DNA of 64,000 nucleotides from Sphingopyxis sp. CCNWLW2 (GCF_037095755.1 NZ_JBAWKJ010000001.1:434001-498000); one strand, 5' to 3'. Shown: positions 8,036 to 18,032, numbered from the stretch's first letter. Translations and numbers: made by a program. The notes: generated by a model not told the origin, from the letters alone.

Positions 8036-9067
8036 CTATCGTGCGGGCAACAACAAACTCGCGTCGCCATAGCTATAGAAGCGATAGTCGTTTTCGATGG
8101 CATGGGCGTATGCCGCCTGCATCGTCTCCAGCCCCATCAGCGCACTGACCAGCATGAACAGGGTCGAGCGCGGCAGGTGGAAGTTGGTCATCAGCCCATC
8201 GATCGCCTTGAAGCGATAGCCCGGCGTGATGAAGATCGCGGTGTCGCCCGCGAAGGGCGCGATGATGCCGTCATCCTCTGCCGCGCTTTCGAGCAGGCGC
8301 AGGCTGGTCGTGCCGACGGCGATGACACGGCCGCCCGCCGCGCGCACGGCGTTGAGCCGCGCCGCGGTGTCGGCGTCGATCCGGCCCCATTCGGCGTGCA
8401 TGACATGGTCTTCGGTGTCGTCGGCCTTGACCGGCAGGAAGGTGCCCGCACCGACGTGCAGCGTCAGCGTTTCGCTCGCGATACCGGCCACGGCGAGCGC
8501 ATCGAGCAGCTTCGGCGTGAAGTGCAGCGCCGCGGTCGGCGCCGCGACGGCGCCGTCCTCGCGCGCGAACATCGTCTGATAATCGCTGCGATCGTCGTCG
8601 TCGGTGGGGCGCTTGCCCGCGATATAAGGCGGGAGCGGCATCGTGCCCGCGCGTTCGAGCAGGACTTCGACCGGCTCGTCGCCGGCGAAGGCGAGGATGA
8701 AGCTGCCGTCGGCGAGCCGTTCCTCGGCGAGCGCCGCGACGCCCGCGCCGAAATCGACGCTTTCGCCGACGCGCAACCGCTTGGCGTTGCGGATGAACGC
8801 CTGCCAGCGGCGCAGGTCGATGCGCTTGTGGAGCGTCGCGCCGATCTTCGCCTCTCCGCGCCGCCCTTCAAGCTGCGCCGGGATGACCCGCGTATCGTTG
8901 AACACCAGGCAGTCGCCGGGGCGGAGCCATGACGGCAGATCGCTAACCCCCGCGTCGACGATCTCGCCGCCATCGACCACGAGCATCCGCGCCGCATCGC
9001 GCGGCCGCGCCGGGCGGAGCGCGATACGCTCATTGGGTAAATCGAAATCGAAGGCGTCGACGCGCAT
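8036..9067 (-). CDS. queA: S-adenosylmethionine:tRNA ribosyltransferase-isomerase
   Basis: 343 residues, the usual QueA length. Recognisable blocks are the N-terminus ([20 protein letters not shown]), [50 protein letters not shown] and the C-terminal [20 protein letters not shown]. It transfers and isomerises the ribosyl moiety of SAM onto preQ1 in the wobble position of GUN-anticodon tRNAs, forming epoxyqueuosine, in the cytoplasm. It converges on the PilZ-HTH gene (13 bp between stops) and lies 23 bp downstream of the cyclophilin, probably in one transcript with it. Confidence 0.96.
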   Translation of the reverse strand: MRVDAFDFDLPNERIALRPARPRDAARMLVVDGGEIVDAGVSDLPSWLRPGDCLVFNDTRVIPAQLEGRRGEAKIGATLHKRIDLRRWQAFIRNAKRLRVGESVDFGAGVAALAEERLADGSFILAFAGDEPVEVLLERAGTMPLPPYIAGKRPTDDDDRSDYQTMFAREDGAVAAPTAALHFTPKLLDALAVAGIASETLTLHVGAGTFLPVKADDTEDHVMHAEWGRIDADTAARLNAVRAAGGRVIAVGTTSLRLLESAAEDDGIIAPFAGDTAIFITPGYRFKAIDGLMTNFHLPRSTLFMLVSALMGLETMQAAYAHAIENDYRFYSYGDASLLLPAR

Positions 9068-9090
9068 GATCTTGGTGCGCGTGCCCGCGC

Positions 9091-9897
<807 letters not shown>

Positions 9898-9983
9898 GCT
9901 GGATCGGCCTTTGGATAATAAACTGGATTTGCGCCCCGATGGCGCGCCCTAGCCGGAAAAAGCTGAACGCTCAATGATCGGTA

Positions 9984-10490
9984 TCAGCGCTCGCCCTGAA
10001 GAAGGCCCCGCTCGGCGATGCGCGCGACGACGGCATCGCGCACCGAAGGCGTCACGAATTTGTGGATGTCGCCGCCAAAGATCGCGATTTCCTTGACCAG
10101 CCGCGACGCGATCGGTTGGAGACTGACGTCGGCCATCAGAAAGACGGTTTCGACGCGGTCGTTGAGCTGGCGGTTCATGCCTGTCAGCTGATACTCATAT
10201 TCGAAATCGGTGACGCCGCGAATGCCACGGACGATGATCGACGCGCCCTGGGCGTCGGCAAAATCCATCAGCAGCGAATTGAAACCGACGACCTCGATGT
10301 CGCCGTCGATCCCCGCAACTTCAGCCTTCACCATCGCGATCCGCTCGTCGTCGTCGAACAAGGGCGATTTGGCGATGTTGGTCGTCACGCCGATGATCAG
10401 CCGGTCGACGAACTTCGCACCGCGGCGGATGATGTCCATATGCCCGAGCGTGATCGGATCGAAGGTTCCGGGATAAACCCCAATGCGCAT
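9984..10490 (-). CDS. coaD: Phosphopantetheine adenylyltransferase
   Basis: 168 residues from ATG 10490; the start overlaps the ispA stop by one base (TGATG). It begins MRIGVYPGTFDPITLGHMDI with the nucleotidyltransferase TxxH-type motif (T-F-D-P-I-T-L-G-H), followed by RGIRGVTDFEYEYQLTGMNR and the C-terminal substrate/ATP region (LQPIASRLVKEIAIFGGD). It converts 4'-phosphopantetheine and ATP to dephospho-CoA, the penultimate CoA step. Full length, typical of the family. A long reading frame starting upstream at 11006 is only the ispA shadow. Confidence 0.96.
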   Translation of the reverse strand: MRIGVYPGTFDPITLGHMDIIRRGAKFVDRLIIGVTTNIAKSPLFDDDERIAMVKAEVAGIDGDIEVVGFNSLLMDFADAQGASIIVRGIRGVTDFEYEYQLTGMNRQLNDRVETVFLMADVSLQPIASRLVKEIAIFGGDIHKFVTPSVRDAVVARIAERGLLQGER

Positions 10491-11410
10491 CAACGGTCCC
10501 TTTCCACCACATAACGGGCGATCGCGCGCAGCAGCGCGGCCTCTTCGCCAAAATTCGCGAGATGCCCGATCGCCTGTTCGACAAGCACGGTCGCCTGTTC
10601 GCGCGCGCGCTCGAGCCCCATCAAGGTGACGAAGGTCGCCTTGCCCGCGGCATCGTCCTTGTGCAGCGCTTTGCCCGCCAATTCCTCGTCGCCCTCGACG
10701 TCCATGATGTCGTCGGCGATCTGGAACGCGAGCCCGATGTCGCGCGAATAGGCGCGCAGCGGCGCGCGGCCTTCGGGCGGGATGCGCGCGAGGATCGCGC
10801 CGGCCTCGACCGAAAAGGCGATCAGCGCGCCGGTCTTGAGTTGCTGGAGCCGCGTTACCGTCGGCAGGTCGAAATTCGACGTCTCGGCGGCGAGGTCCAT
10901 CATCTGGCCGCCGGCCATCCCCGCCGGGCCCGCGGCGCGCGCGAGTTCGCAGCAGAGCTCGCCGCGCACGAAGGGATCGGCGCTCGTCACCGGGTCGCAC
11001 AGCCATTCGAACGCGAGCGCGTGGAGCGAATCGCCCGCGAGCACCGCGGTCGCCTCGTCGAACGCCTTATGCACCGTCGGCTTGCCGCGGCGCATGTCGT
11101 CGTCGTCCATGCACGGCAGGTCGTCGTGGATCAGCGAATAGACGTGCATCGCCTCGACCGCCGCGCCGACGCGAAGAGTCAGTGTGCGGTCGACGTGGAA
11201 CAAGTCGCCCGCGGCACGCACGAGCAGCGGCCGCAGCCGCTTGCCGCCGGCCACCGCGGCATGGCGCATCGCTTCATAGAGCGGCCCGCGCGGGTCGGAC
11301 GGAACGGCGAGCAGTTGATCGAACAGCGCGTCGATCCCGGCCGCGACCTCATTCTGGGTGGAAAGCAGCAATTGCCGCTCGCGCGAAACTTCGCTGTCGA
11401 CGAGCGTCAC
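10490..11410 (-). CDS. ispA: Short-chain (farnesyl) diphosphate synthase
   Basis: 306 residues, trans-prenyltransferase fold. The first Asp-rich motif is in IHDDLPCMDDDDMRRGKPTV and the second in AFQIADDIMDVEGDEELAGK. Spacing and residues fit IspA-type geranyl/farnesyl diphosphate synthases that condense IPP with DMAPP/GPP to FPP, feeding ubiquinone, carotenoid and undecaprenyl synthesis. It is placed 6 bp after xseB and overlaps coaD, so xseB-ispA-coaD form one operon. The xseB-ispA pairing is widespread in proteobacteria, normally with dxs next, which is not seen here. Confidence 0.93.
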   Translation of the reverse strand: MTLVDSEVSRERQLLLSTQNEVAAGIDALFDQLLAVPSDPRGPLYEAMRHAAVAGGKRLRPLLVRAAGDLFHVDRTLTLRVGAAVEAMHVYSLIHDDLPCMDDDDMRRGKPTVHKAFDEATAVLAGDSLHALAFEWLCDPVTSADPFVRGELCCELARAAGPAGMAGGQMMDLAAETSNFDLPTVTRLQQLKTGALIAFSVEAGAILARIPPEGRAPLRAYSRDIGLAFQIADDIMDVEGDEELAGKALHKDDAAGKATFVTLMGLERAREQATVLVEQAIGHLANFGEEAALLRAIARYVVERDR

Positions 11411-11416
11411 CGTGAA

Positions 11417-11692
11417 TCAGCTTTCGCCGAAGGGGGTCGTTCCCGCCGGCCGGCCGTCGGCGCCCAGGCTGACCTGTTCGATGCGCGCCTGCGCCGCGGC
11501 GAGCCGCGCCTCGCAATGGCCGCGCAGCGCATGGCCGCGCTCATAGAGCGTCACCGATTCTTCGAGGCTGACATCGCCGCTCTCGAGCCTCCGCACGATC
11601 GTTTCGAGCTCGCCCATCGCGGCTTCGAACGACAGCGAGGCGATATCGGCGGCGCCAAGGCCTTCTCGAGCGGGTTCGGGGGTGTCCGTCAT
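11417..11692 (-). CDS. xseB: Exodeoxyribonuclease VII small subunit
   Basis: 91 residues with the XseB core ([40 protein letters not shown]) that forms the coiled-coil subunit binding XseA for single-strand DNA degradation. First gene of the xseB-ispA-coaD operon. N- and C-terminal tails are short and variable, as usual. Confidence 0.94.
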   Translation of the reverse strand: MTDTPEPAREGLGAADIASLSFEAAMGELETIVRRLESGDVSLEESVTLYERGHALRGHCEARLAAAQARIEQVSLGADGRPAGTTPFGES

Positions 11693-11724
11693 GGGCCCTG
11701 CTTTGGCCCCTTCGCCCCCGTCCG

Positions 11725-11736
11725 GTCAAGCTTGAC
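11725..11736. promoter_or_regulatory. Palindrome and candidate promoter between xseB and a membrane-protein gene
   Basis: A perfect 12-bp palindrome (GTCAAGCTTGAC) sits in the 73-bp divergent gap. A TATAGC at 11752-11757 follows, only 8 bases before the ATG at 11766, so a plus-strand transcript would be nearly leaderless. TTGACG at 11732-11737 is a -35 candidate, but its 14-base spacer is short. Confidence 0.3.
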
Positions 11737-11765
11737 GTGGTGATTTTGCCCTATAGCGTCGCGCC

Positions 11766-12428
11766 ATGTTCATCGGCCATTTCGCCCCGGCGCTGATCGT
11801 TGCGGCCCGTCCAAAGGCGGCGGGGCTCGGGACCTTGTTCGTCGCGGCGCAGCTCGTCGACATCGGTTTTGCCGCATTGCTGGTCCCGGGGATCGAGGCG
11901 ATGCGGATCGTCCCCGGCATCACCGCGATGAATCCGATGGACCTCTATCACATGCCCTATACGCACAGCCTGCTCGGCGCGCTGATCTGGGCGAAGATTT
12001 TCGGCCTGCTCGTCTGGTTCGCGACCAAGCGCAAAGAGGCAGCGATCGGCGCCGCGCTGGTCGTGGTGTCGCACTGGTTCATCGACTTCCTCGTCCACAT
12101 CCCCGATCTGACGCTCTATGGCATGCCGCCCAAACTGGGGCTCGGGCTCTGGAATCATCCGCTGATCGCAATGCCGCTCGAGATATTGCTGATCGGCGGC
12201 ACTCTTCTTTATTATCGGCGCCGCACCGAAGCGCCGGGCGGCAACCGCCGGCTGTGGATACTCGCCGGGCTGCTCGCCTTTGCACAGGCGATCGACTGGT
12301 TCGGCCCGAAGGAGCCCGCCTATTCGCTCGCCCTCCCCGCGACGATGCTCTTCGCTTATGCGCTGCTCGCCGGGACCGCGGCGTGGGCGGGCGCCAACCG
12401 GCGGCTCGCGGTGCCCGTCCGCACCTGA
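11766..12428 (+). CDS. Multi-pass membrane protein, possible membrane-bound hydrolase-like
   Basis: 220 residues, with five or more hydrophobic segments (for example AAGLGTLFVAAQLVDIGFAA, AAIGAALVVVSHWFIDFLVH, PLIAMPLEILLIGGTLLYY). Conserved-looking polar positions are H5 in FIGHFAPAL, PYTHSLLGAL and SHWFIDFLVH. This His-in-membrane pattern resembles the YdjM/DUF457 metal-dependent hydrolase-like membrane family, but I cannot assign it firmly. No Shine-Dalgarno precedes the ATG. It stands alone, divergent from xseB. Confidence 0.7.
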   Translation: MFIGHFAPALIVAARPKAAGLGTLFVAAQLVDIGFAALLVPGIEAMRIVPGITAMNPMDLYHMPYTHSLLGALIWAKIFGLLVWFATKRKEAAIGAALVVVSHWFIDFLVHIPDLTLYGMPPKLGLGLWNHPLIAMPLEILLIGGTLLYYRRRTEAPGGNRRLWILAGLLAFAQAIDWFGPKEPAYSLALPATMLFAYALLAGTAAWAGANRRLAVPVRT

Positions 12429-12559
12429 CCCCTTCGCGCCGCGCAATCACGCTTCTGTTTTTTGCAATTGCTCGCGTCGCGCGAGCCAGTCATGCTGCAC
12501 TGCACAAGAAGAGAGGGGCTCCGAAGGCAAGTTTTGTTCATTAGACAAGGACTTGCACC

Positions 12560-12856
12560 ATGAAAAAATATATTCTCCCCGCCCTCGGCCTGCTCGCGCT
12601 GGCGCCGTCCGTCGCCCTCGCGAAGGATGCGCCGACCAACCGCTTCGAGCATGAAGGCAGCACCTACAGCTATAGCGTAACGCAGGTCGGCGACACGCGC
12701 GTGATTAGCGGCGTCGAGGAACGCACCGGCAAGCCGTTCACGCTCCGCGTCGGCCAGCACCGCGTGCGCGGCACGGTCGGCTCGCAGCAGGTCAGCTTCG
12801 CGCTGCGCGACGTCGCGCCGCTCGTGAAGCCGTCGGCCACCCTCGCCTCGCGCTAA
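12560..12856 (+). CDS. Small exported protein of unknown function
   Basis: 98 residues with signal peptide (MKKYILPALGLLALAPSVAL, cleavage near ALA/KDA). The mature part is about 76 residues, beta-rich (STYSYSVTQVGDTRVISGVE, FTLRVGQHRVRGTVGSQQVS) with no cysteine. AAGGA 10 bases upstream supports the start. It is a single gene followed by a strong hairpin (12874-12906) before purL. I recognise no family. Confidence 0.75.
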   Translation: MKKYILPALGLLALAPSVALAKDAPTNRFEHEGSTYSYSVTQVGDTRVISGVEERTGKPFTLRVGQHRVRGTVGSQQVSFALRDVAPLVKPSATLASR

Positions 12857-12873
12857 ACCCTCTCTCCGACGGC

Positions 12874-12906
12874 AGACCTCATGGTGCAAAATGCATCATG
12901 GGGTCT
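12874..12906 (+). terminator. Long hairpin after small exported protein gene
   Basis: A 14-bp stem (arms 12874-12887 and 12893-12906, two G-T pairs) around an AAAAT loop. The trailing sequence GTTCGTTTCG is only weakly T-rich. Probable terminator of the small gene, or a leader element just upstream of purL (ATG 35 bases later). Confidence 0.5.
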
Positions 12907-12940
12907 GTTCGTTTCGCGCCTACATCGCTAAAGGCGCGCC

Positions 12941-15196
12941 ATGACTCAGACCGCACCCGCGCCCGCCTCCGTCATCACCCCCGAGATCGTCGCCGAACAC
13001 GGCCTGTCTCCGGAAGAATATGATCGCGTCCTCAACGCGCTCGGGCGCGAGCCGAACCTTGTCGAACTTGGCATCTTCTCGGTCATGTGGTCTGAGCATT
13101 GCAGTTACAAAAGCTCGCGCCTCCATTTGAAGAAACTGCCGACGGAGGCGCCCTGGGTGATCTGCGGCCCCGGCGAGAATGCCGGCGTGATCGACATCGG
13201 CACCGGTCCGGACGGCAAGAAGCTCGCGGCGATCTTCAAGATGGAGAGCCACAACCACCCGTCGTACATCGAACCCTATCAGGGCGCGGCGACCGGCGTC
13301 GGCGGTATCCTCCGCGACGTCTTCACCATGGGCGCGCGCCCCGTCGCGAACCTCAACGCGCTGCGCTTCGGCCGCCCCGACCATCCGAAGATGAAGCACC
13401 TCATCTCGGGCGTCGTCCACGGCATCGGCGGCTATGGCAATTGCGTCGGCGTCCCGACGGTCGGCGGCGAGGTCAATTTCCACAAGGCGTATGACGGCAA
13501 TATCCTCGTCAACGCGATGACCGTCGGCGTCGCCGAACAGGACAAGATCTTCTATTCGGCCGCCAGCGGCGTCGGCAATCCGATCGTCTATGTCGGGTCG
13601 AAGACCGGCCGCGACGGCATCCACGGCGCGACGATGGCATCGGCCGACTTCGGCGAGGACGCCGAGGAAAAGCGCCCGACCGTGCAGGTCGGCGACCCCT
13701 TCACCGAAAAGCTGCTGATCGAGGCGTGCCTCGAATTGATGGCGTCGGACGCGATCGTCGCGATCCAGGACATGGGCGCCGCGGGGCTCACCAGCTCGTC
13801 GGTCGAAATGGCATCGAAGGGCGGCGTCGGCCTCCACCTCAAGATGGATGACGTGCCGCAGCGCGAGACCGGCATGACGGCGTACGAGATGATGCTGTCC
13901 GAATCGCAGGAACGCATGCTGATGGTGCTGAAGCCCGGCCGCGAGGATTTCGCCGCCGCGATCTTCCACAAATGGGAACTCGACTTCGCGGTTATCGGCA
14001 CCGTCACCGACACCGGCCGCATGGTGCTCGAGCATAAAGGCGAGATCGTCTGCGACATCCCGCTCGCCCCGCTCGCCGACGATGCGCCGCTCTACGACCG
14101 CCCGCATGTCCCGACGCCGAAACAGGCCGAACTGACGAACGTCCCCGAGACGAAGGACGTCGCGGCCGACCTCAAGACCTTGATGGGCACCCCCGACATC
14201 GCCAGCCGCCGCTGGATCTGGGAGCAGTATGACAGCCAGGTCGGCGCCGACACGGTGCAGACCGGCGGCGACGCCGCGCTCGTCCGCATCCATGGCACGG
14301 ACCGCGCGCTCGCTATGTCGACCGACTGCACCCCACGCTATTGCTACGCCGACCCCGTCGAGGGCGGCAAGCAGGCGGTCGCCGAGACCTGGCGCAACAT
14401 CAGCGCAGTCGGCGCGACCCCGCTCGCGATCACCAATTGCCTCAATTTCGCGAACCCGCAGCGTCCCGAAATCATGGGCCAGATCGTCGGCTGCCTCGAC
14501 GGCATGGCGCAGGCCTGTATCGCGCTCGACTATCCGATCGTGTCGGGCAACGTCAGCCTCTATAACGAGTCCAAGGCGACCGGCGGCGGCAGCGCGATCC
14601 TGCCGACCCCCGCGATCGGCGGCGTCGGCGTGATCGAGGATCTGAACAAGGCGGTCGGCATCGGCTTCAAGCGCACCGGCGACATCGTCCTCGCGGTCGG
14701 CGAACGCGCCGGCCACCTCGGCCAGTCGGCGTGGCTGCGCGAAATCCTCGGCCGCGAAGAAGGCCCGCCGCCGCCCGTCGACCTCCGCGCCGAAAAGCGC
14801 ACCGGTGATTTCATCCGCGGCGCGATCAATGCGGGCTGGATCACCGCCTGCCACGACGTCTCCGACGGCGGCATGGCGGTGACGCTCGCCGAAATGGCCT
14901 TGAAGTCGAACATCGGCGTGCTCGTCAGCGAAGAACAGCCGTTCGGCGTCGCCGAAAGCTTCTTCGGCGAGGATCAGGGGCTGTATCTCGTCACCGTCTG
15001 CGACACCTGCCTCGCCGATTTCCTCGACGCCGCCGGCCGCGCCGACGTGCCGGTCGATCCCGTCGGCCGCACGATCAAGGATCGCATCGTCTTCGAACTC
15101 GAAGGCAGCGACCATCAGGTGACGCTCGCGGAACTGCGCGAGGCGCATGAAGGCTTTTTCCCGAATTTGATGGGGGCCGACGCGGCGCTGGCATAA
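12941..15196 (+). CDS. purL: Phosphoribosylformylglycinamidine synthase subunit II
   Basis: 751 residues, the standard small PurL length. N-terminal motif [23 protein letters not shown]/metal segments ([36 protein letters not shown]), central [20 protein letters not shown], and [20 protein letters not shown] in the C-terminal half. It uses glutamine-derived ammonia (from PurQ) and ATP to convert FGAR to FGAM in purine synthesis. purS and purQ are not in this window. No Shine-Dalgarno is visible; CTAAAGGCGCGCC directly precedes the ATG. Confidence 0.97.
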   Translation: MTQTAPAPASVITPEIVAEHGLSPEEYDRVLNALGREPNLVELGIFSVMWSEHCSYKSSRLHLKKLPTEAPWVICGPGENAGVIDIGTGPDGKKLAAIFKMESHNHPSYIEPYQGAATGVGGILRDVFTMGARPVANLNALRFGRPDHPKMKHLISGVVHGIGGYGNCVGVPTVGGEVNFHKAYDGNILVNAMTVGVAEQDKIFYSAASGVGNPIVYVGSKTGRDGIHGATMASADFGEDAEEKRPTVQVGDPFTEKLLIEACLELMASDAIVAIQDMGAAGLTSSSVEMASKGGVGLHLKMDDVPQRETGMTAYEMMLSESQERMLMVLKPGREDFAAAIFHKWELDFAVIGTVTDTGRMVLEHKGEIVCDIPLAPLADDAPLYDRPHVPTPKQAELTNVPETKDVAADLKTLMGTPDIASRRWIWEQYDSQVGADTVQTGGDAALVRIHGTDRALAMSTDCTPRYCYADPVEGGKQAVAETWRNISAVGATPLAITNCLNFANPQRPEIMGQIVGCLDGMAQACIALDYPIVSGNVSLYNESKATGGGSAILPTPAIGGVGVIEDLNKAVGIGFKRTGDIVLAVGERAGHLGQSAWLREILGREEGPPPPVDLRAEKRTGDFIRGAINAGWITACHDVSDGGMAVTLAEMALKSNIGVLVSEEQPFGVAESFFGEDQGLYLVTVCDTCLADFLDAAGRADVPVDPVGRTIKDRIVFELEGSDHQVTLAELREAHEGFFPNLMGADAALA

Positions 15197-15205
15197 TCCG
15201 CTCAC

Positions 15206-15308
15206 CCGTCATCCCGGCGAAGTGTGTTCAGAGGCGCGTGACTCTGACACGATCTCGCCGGTGCAGCGAAATGCAACGTTAAGACCCCGGCCTTCGCCGG
15301 GATGACGG
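15206..15308. repeat. Paired inverted-repeat element, CGTCATCCCGGCGAA family
   Basis: Two 17-base arms (CCGTCATCCCGGCGAAG at 15206-15222 and its exact reverse complement at 15292-15308) enclose 69 bp. The inner part of the right arm region (CCCCGGCCTTCGCCGGG) can form its own hairpin. A related element lies at 31109-31186. REP-like intergenic repeat. Its right end supplies the first bases of the GGAGGTG Shine-Dalgarno used by the next gene. Confidence 0.8.
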
Positions 15309-15320
15309 AGGTGAGAGTAC

Positions 15321-16058
15321 ATGAGCATTCACATCGGCATTGGGGGTTGGACCTTCGAACCGTGGCGCGGCCCCTTTTACCCCGCCGGCCTCGCACAGAA
15401 ACGCGAGCTCGAATATGCCGGCCAGCATCTGACCGGCATCGAGATCAACGGCACCTATTATGGCAGCCAGAAGCCCGAAACCTTCGCCAATTGGGCCGCA
15501 TCGGTCCCCGACGGCTTCAAGTTCAGCGTCAAGGCGTCACGCTTCACGACCAATCGCAAGGTGCTGGCCGAGGGCGCGGCGTCGATCGAGAAATTTCTGA
15601 CGCAGGGCCTGACGCGGCTCGGCGACCGGCTGGGTCCGATCCACTGGCAATTCATGGCGACGAAGAAATTCGACCGCGACGATTTCGCGGGCTTCCTCGA
15701 TTTGCTTCCCGACAGTCAGGATGGCCTGAAGCTGCGCCACGCGATCGAGGTGCGCGACGAAAGCTTCCGCGACCAAGCCTTCGTCGACATGCTGCGCGAA
15801 CGAAACATGGCGATCGTCTTCGCCGACAGCGACGAATTCCCGTGCATCGACGAACAGACCGCCGACTTCACCTATGCGCGGCTCCAGCGCAGCCAGGAGG
15901 ATGTCGAAACAGGCTATGACGCCAAGGCACTCGACGGCTGGGCGACCCAAGCCCGCGAATGGGCGAAGGGCGACCGCGACGTCTATATCTTCTTTATATC
16001 GGGCGCGAAGGTCCGCAATCCTGCGGCCGCGCAGGCGCTGATCACCAAGCTCGCCTGA
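15321..16058 (+). CDS. DUF72 family protein
   Basis: 245 residues. Typical DUF72 TIM-barrel signatures are IGGWTFEPWRGPFYPAGLAQ at the N-terminus, GIEINGTYYGSQKPETFANW, DGFKFSVKASRFTTNRKV, HAIEVRDESF and VYIFFISGAKVRNPAAAQAL. The family is widespread; its biochemical role is not established. A strong Shine-Dalgarno (GGAGGTG, 15307-15313), partly made by the repeat upstream, fixes the start. It is converged on by the HxlR gene 6 bp downstream. Confidence 0.92.
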   Translation: MSIHIGIGGWTFEPWRGPFYPAGLAQKRELEYAGQHLTGIEINGTYYGSQKPETFANWAASVPDGFKFSVKASRFTTNRKVLAEGAASIEKFLTQGLTRLGDRLGPIHWQFMATKKFDRDDFAGFLDLLPDSQDGLKLRHAIEVRDESFRDQAFVDMLRERNMAIVFADSDEFPCIDEQTADFTYARLQRSQEDVETGYDAKALDGWATQAREWAKGDRDVYIFFISGAKVRNPAAAQALITKLA

Positions 16059-16064
16059 CCGGCG

Positions 16065-16403
16065 TCACCGGCCGCCGGTAGCCGGGAATTGCAGATTATG
16101 TTTCCCCCATTCGCATAGCGGCGTCAGCGCTTCGTTGAGCGATGCCCCCAAGGGGGTAACCGAATAATCGACACGCGGTGGAACCTGATGGAACATCTCG
16201 CGGTGGACCAGACCATCGGCTTCCATTTCCCGCAATTGCTGGATCAGCATCTTTTCGCTGATCCCGGCAATACGCCGCTTAAGCGCGCCGAAGCGCACGG
16301 GGGTGTCGTGAAGCTCCCAGAGAATCAGCGCCTTCCACTTCCCGCCGATGATCTCGAACACCGGCCCGAGACCGTCATTATAGGGTTGATTGCGCGTCGA
16401 CAT
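16065..16403 (-). CDS. HxlR-family transcriptional regulator
   Basis: 112 residues from ATG 16403. A TTG at 16412 with AGG five bases upstream is a real alternative adding three residues. Winged-helix HxlR pattern: LGPVFEIIGGKWKALILWEL, RFGALKRRIAGISEKMLIQQ (recognition helix region), LREMEADGLVHREMF, then the wing RVDYSVTPLG. No cysteine is present, so it is not a redox-Cys HxlR such as YodB. It is divergent from the flavoprotein gene, with symmetrical TACCT/AGGTA sites between, so it likely represses itself and that gene. Confidence 0.9.
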   Translation of the reverse strand: MSTRNQPYNDGLGPVFEIIGGKWKALILWELHDTPVRFGALKRRIAGISEKMLIQQLREMEADGLVHREMFHQVPPRVDYSVTPLGASLNEALTPLCEWGKHNLQFPATGGR

Positions 16404-16414
16404 GATTGCCAATT

Positions 16415-16473
16415 CTTACCTAAAGGTGAGTACCTGACAAAATAGTAGGTAATTGATCAATCGAAAGTATAGC
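16415..16473. promoter_or_regulatory. Candidate HxlR operators and promoter in the hxlR-flavoprotein gap
   Basis: Two dyads: CTTACCTA/AAGGTGAG at 16415-16430 (6 of 8 positions symmetric) and TACCT-N11-AGGTA at 16431-16451. The second overlaps a weak -35 position (GTAGGT) spaced 17 bp from a TATAGC (-10, 16468-16473) facing the flavoprotein. The first lies 12-27 bases upstream of the hxlR start. The arrangement fits repression of both genes. Confidence 0.5.
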
Positions 16474-16538
16474 GCCACCCCTTTGCGTCAACAAGACATG
16501 GCAGCCGCGCCGTGTCCCACGCGAAAGGATCGGCCGAT

Positions 16539-17186
16539 ATGCCGGAAAAACTGCTCATTCTTGTCGGAAGCCCGCGTAGGAACGGAAACACCGCGACGCT
16601 TGCCGAGGCCGTTCGGCGCGGCGCCGAGGCGGCGGGCAGCGATGTCGCGCTGCGATTTCTGGATGACCATATTTCGGGGTTTCTGCGCGATTGCCGCATA
16701 TGCCGCCGCTCCGATGGCGAATGCGCGATCGACGACCCGTATCGCGCCCTGTTCTTCGACGAGTTCTTGCCCGCGCGAGGGGTGATCTTTTGTTCGCCCA
16801 TCTATTGGTACGGCGTATCCGCGCAGATCAAGGCGTTCTTCGATCGCAGCTTCTGCTATTATGCGGCCTCCTATCCGGGCTCGCAGGACGCGCTTGCGGC
16901 GGTGGCCGGCAAACGGCTCGGCTTGGTGCTCGCGTCCGAGGAAACATACCCCGGCGTGGCGCTCGGCATTATCCACCAGATTCAGGAATTTTCCCGCTAC
17001 ACGAATTCGGACTTCGTCAGCGTGGTTCGCGGCGCCGGCAACAGCCGCGGCGAAGTGCGCAACGATCCGGCGAACCCGATCGGGGACGCCGAACGCCTGG
17101 GCCGGGAGATATTTTCGCGGTCCTATTCCGACTATAGGCTGGAGACGCCGCGCAGCCCGCGCGTCTGGCCGGAAAGCTTAGGCTGA
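16539..17186 (+). CDS. NADPH-dependent FMN reductase / flavodoxin-fold oxidoreductase
   Basis: 215 residues from ATG 16539 (AGGA at 16526-16529); an in-frame start at 16512 has no Shine-Dalgarno. FMN-phosphate loop GSPRRNGNTA (residues 9-18) after the first strand, a cysteine cluster (CRICRRSDGECAIDD), and the second flavin loop SPIYWYGVSAQIKAFFDRS. This matches NADPH-dependent FMN reductase and iron-sulfur-flavoprotein-like proteins. It probably reduces quinones or other electrophiles using FMN. Divergent from an HxlR regulator, a common pairing for inducible oxidoreductases. Confidence 0.85.
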   Translation: MPEKLLILVGSPRRNGNTATLAEAVRRGAEAAGSDVALRFLDDHISGFLRDCRICRRSDGECAIDDPYRALFFDEFLPARGVIFCSPIYWYGVSAQIKAFFDRSFCYYAASYPGSQDALAAVAGKRLGLVLASEETYPGVALGIIHQIQEFSRYTNSDFVSVVRGAGNSRGEVRNDPANPIGDAERLGREIFSRSYSDYRLETPRSPRVWPESLG

Positions 17187-17188
17187 GC

Positions 17189-17214
17189 GCCGGGTTCCCC
17201 GGCTTTCGCCGGCG
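17189..17214. terminator. Hairpin between convergent flavoprotein and Coq4-like genes
   Basis: CGCCGG at 17189-17194 pairs with CCGGCG at 17209-17214, and an inner GCCGG/CCGGC pairing is also possible. It sits between two convergent stop codons. No T-run, so a modest terminator or a degenerate repeat arm. Confidence 0.4.
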
Positions 17215-17220
17215 AACAGT

Positions 17221-18000
17221 TCAAGCCATCGCGGCCTTTGCCGCGAGGAAGTTGTACGGATCGATGCCGCGATTGCGGTACGCGCGGTGCGCTTCCTGAT
17301 AGAGCGTCGGCTCGCCGATCCCCAACCGCGCACGCGCGGCTTCGAGCGGTTCGGCGAGCAGCGAGCGGATGTCCTGCTCGATGATCGCCTTCGCCGCCTT
17401 GCCGTGGCGCTGGCCCTGGCGGATCGCGCCGAACACCGGCGCGTCGCTCTTGACGCCGCGTTTCACTTCATAACCGCCGGCATAGGCGATGAAGGCATTG
17501 CCGTAATTGCCCGTCTGGCCATAGGTGAAACCGAGCACGCACTGTTCGCCGAGCGCGTCGCGCCCATAGCCGGTCAGGATGTGGAACAGGTCGTGCGTGT
17601 CGCGCAGGCGGTTCGAATACCACTGCACCTGGTCGTCATATTGCGGGCGGCCCATCTTGTCGCTTTCAGCAACGAGGCCCGCCGCCGACAGGCCCTCGCG
17701 GCGCATGAAGGTGACATAGGCGTGGCCGACGCTGCCCTCGGGCAGTTCGTCGATCCATGCATGGTCGTCGAGCAGGTCGGGCAGATAGGGTTCACGTTCC
17801 ATCAGCTTCCGGCCGAAATCGCTTGTCACGAAGGCGCGCGCGTCGTCCATGAAACCCTTGCGCGGCAGATTCTCGAAGATGTGGAACACCTGCTCGGTGT
17901 CTTCCTTGTCCTTGATCAGATTGCGGAAGTGCTGGAACGCCTTGAACGGGCGGAACTTCTGCGGCTGGCGGTCGGGGTGGGAGAAGATGGTGGGGGTCAT
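17221..18000 (-). CDS. Coq4 family protein
   Basis: 259 residues from ATG 18000, preceded by GAGG at short distance; an in-frame ATG at 18060 would be inside the promoter. The Coq4 metal motif HDxxHx11E is intact: H136-D137-L138-F139-H140 and E152 (RDTHDLFHILTGYGRDALGE). C-terminal GIDPYNFLAAKAAMA. In mitochondria Coq4 organises ubiquinone biosynthesis and has been linked to C1 oxidative decarboxylation of the ring. Bacterial homologues include ones outside ubiquinone operons, so a lipid or quinone role here is inference. Its upstream region carries a promoter-overlapping palindrome resembling the one before the metal-hydrolase gene at 34717-35616. Confidence 0.88.
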   Translation of the reverse strand: MTPTIFSHPDRQPQKFRPFKAFQHFRNLIKDKEDTEQVFHIFENLPRKGFMDDARAFVTSDFGRKLMEREPYLPDLLDDHAWIDELPEGSVGHAYVTFMRREGLSAAGLVAESDKMGRPQYDDQVQWYSNRLRDTHDLFHILTGYGRDALGEQCVLGFTYGQTGNYGNAFIAYAGGYEVKRGVKSDAPVFGAIRQGQRHGKAAKAIIEQDIRSLLAEPLEAARARLGIGEPTLYQEAHRAYRNRGIDPYNFLAAKAAMA

Positions 18001-18032
18001 GGCTGGCCTCGTCCGAATCAGGTGATGATGCT

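Noticed and set aside
12920..15205. Open frame of about 760 codons opposite purL
   Set aside because: Same antisense shadow effect; purL on the other strand is unambiguous.
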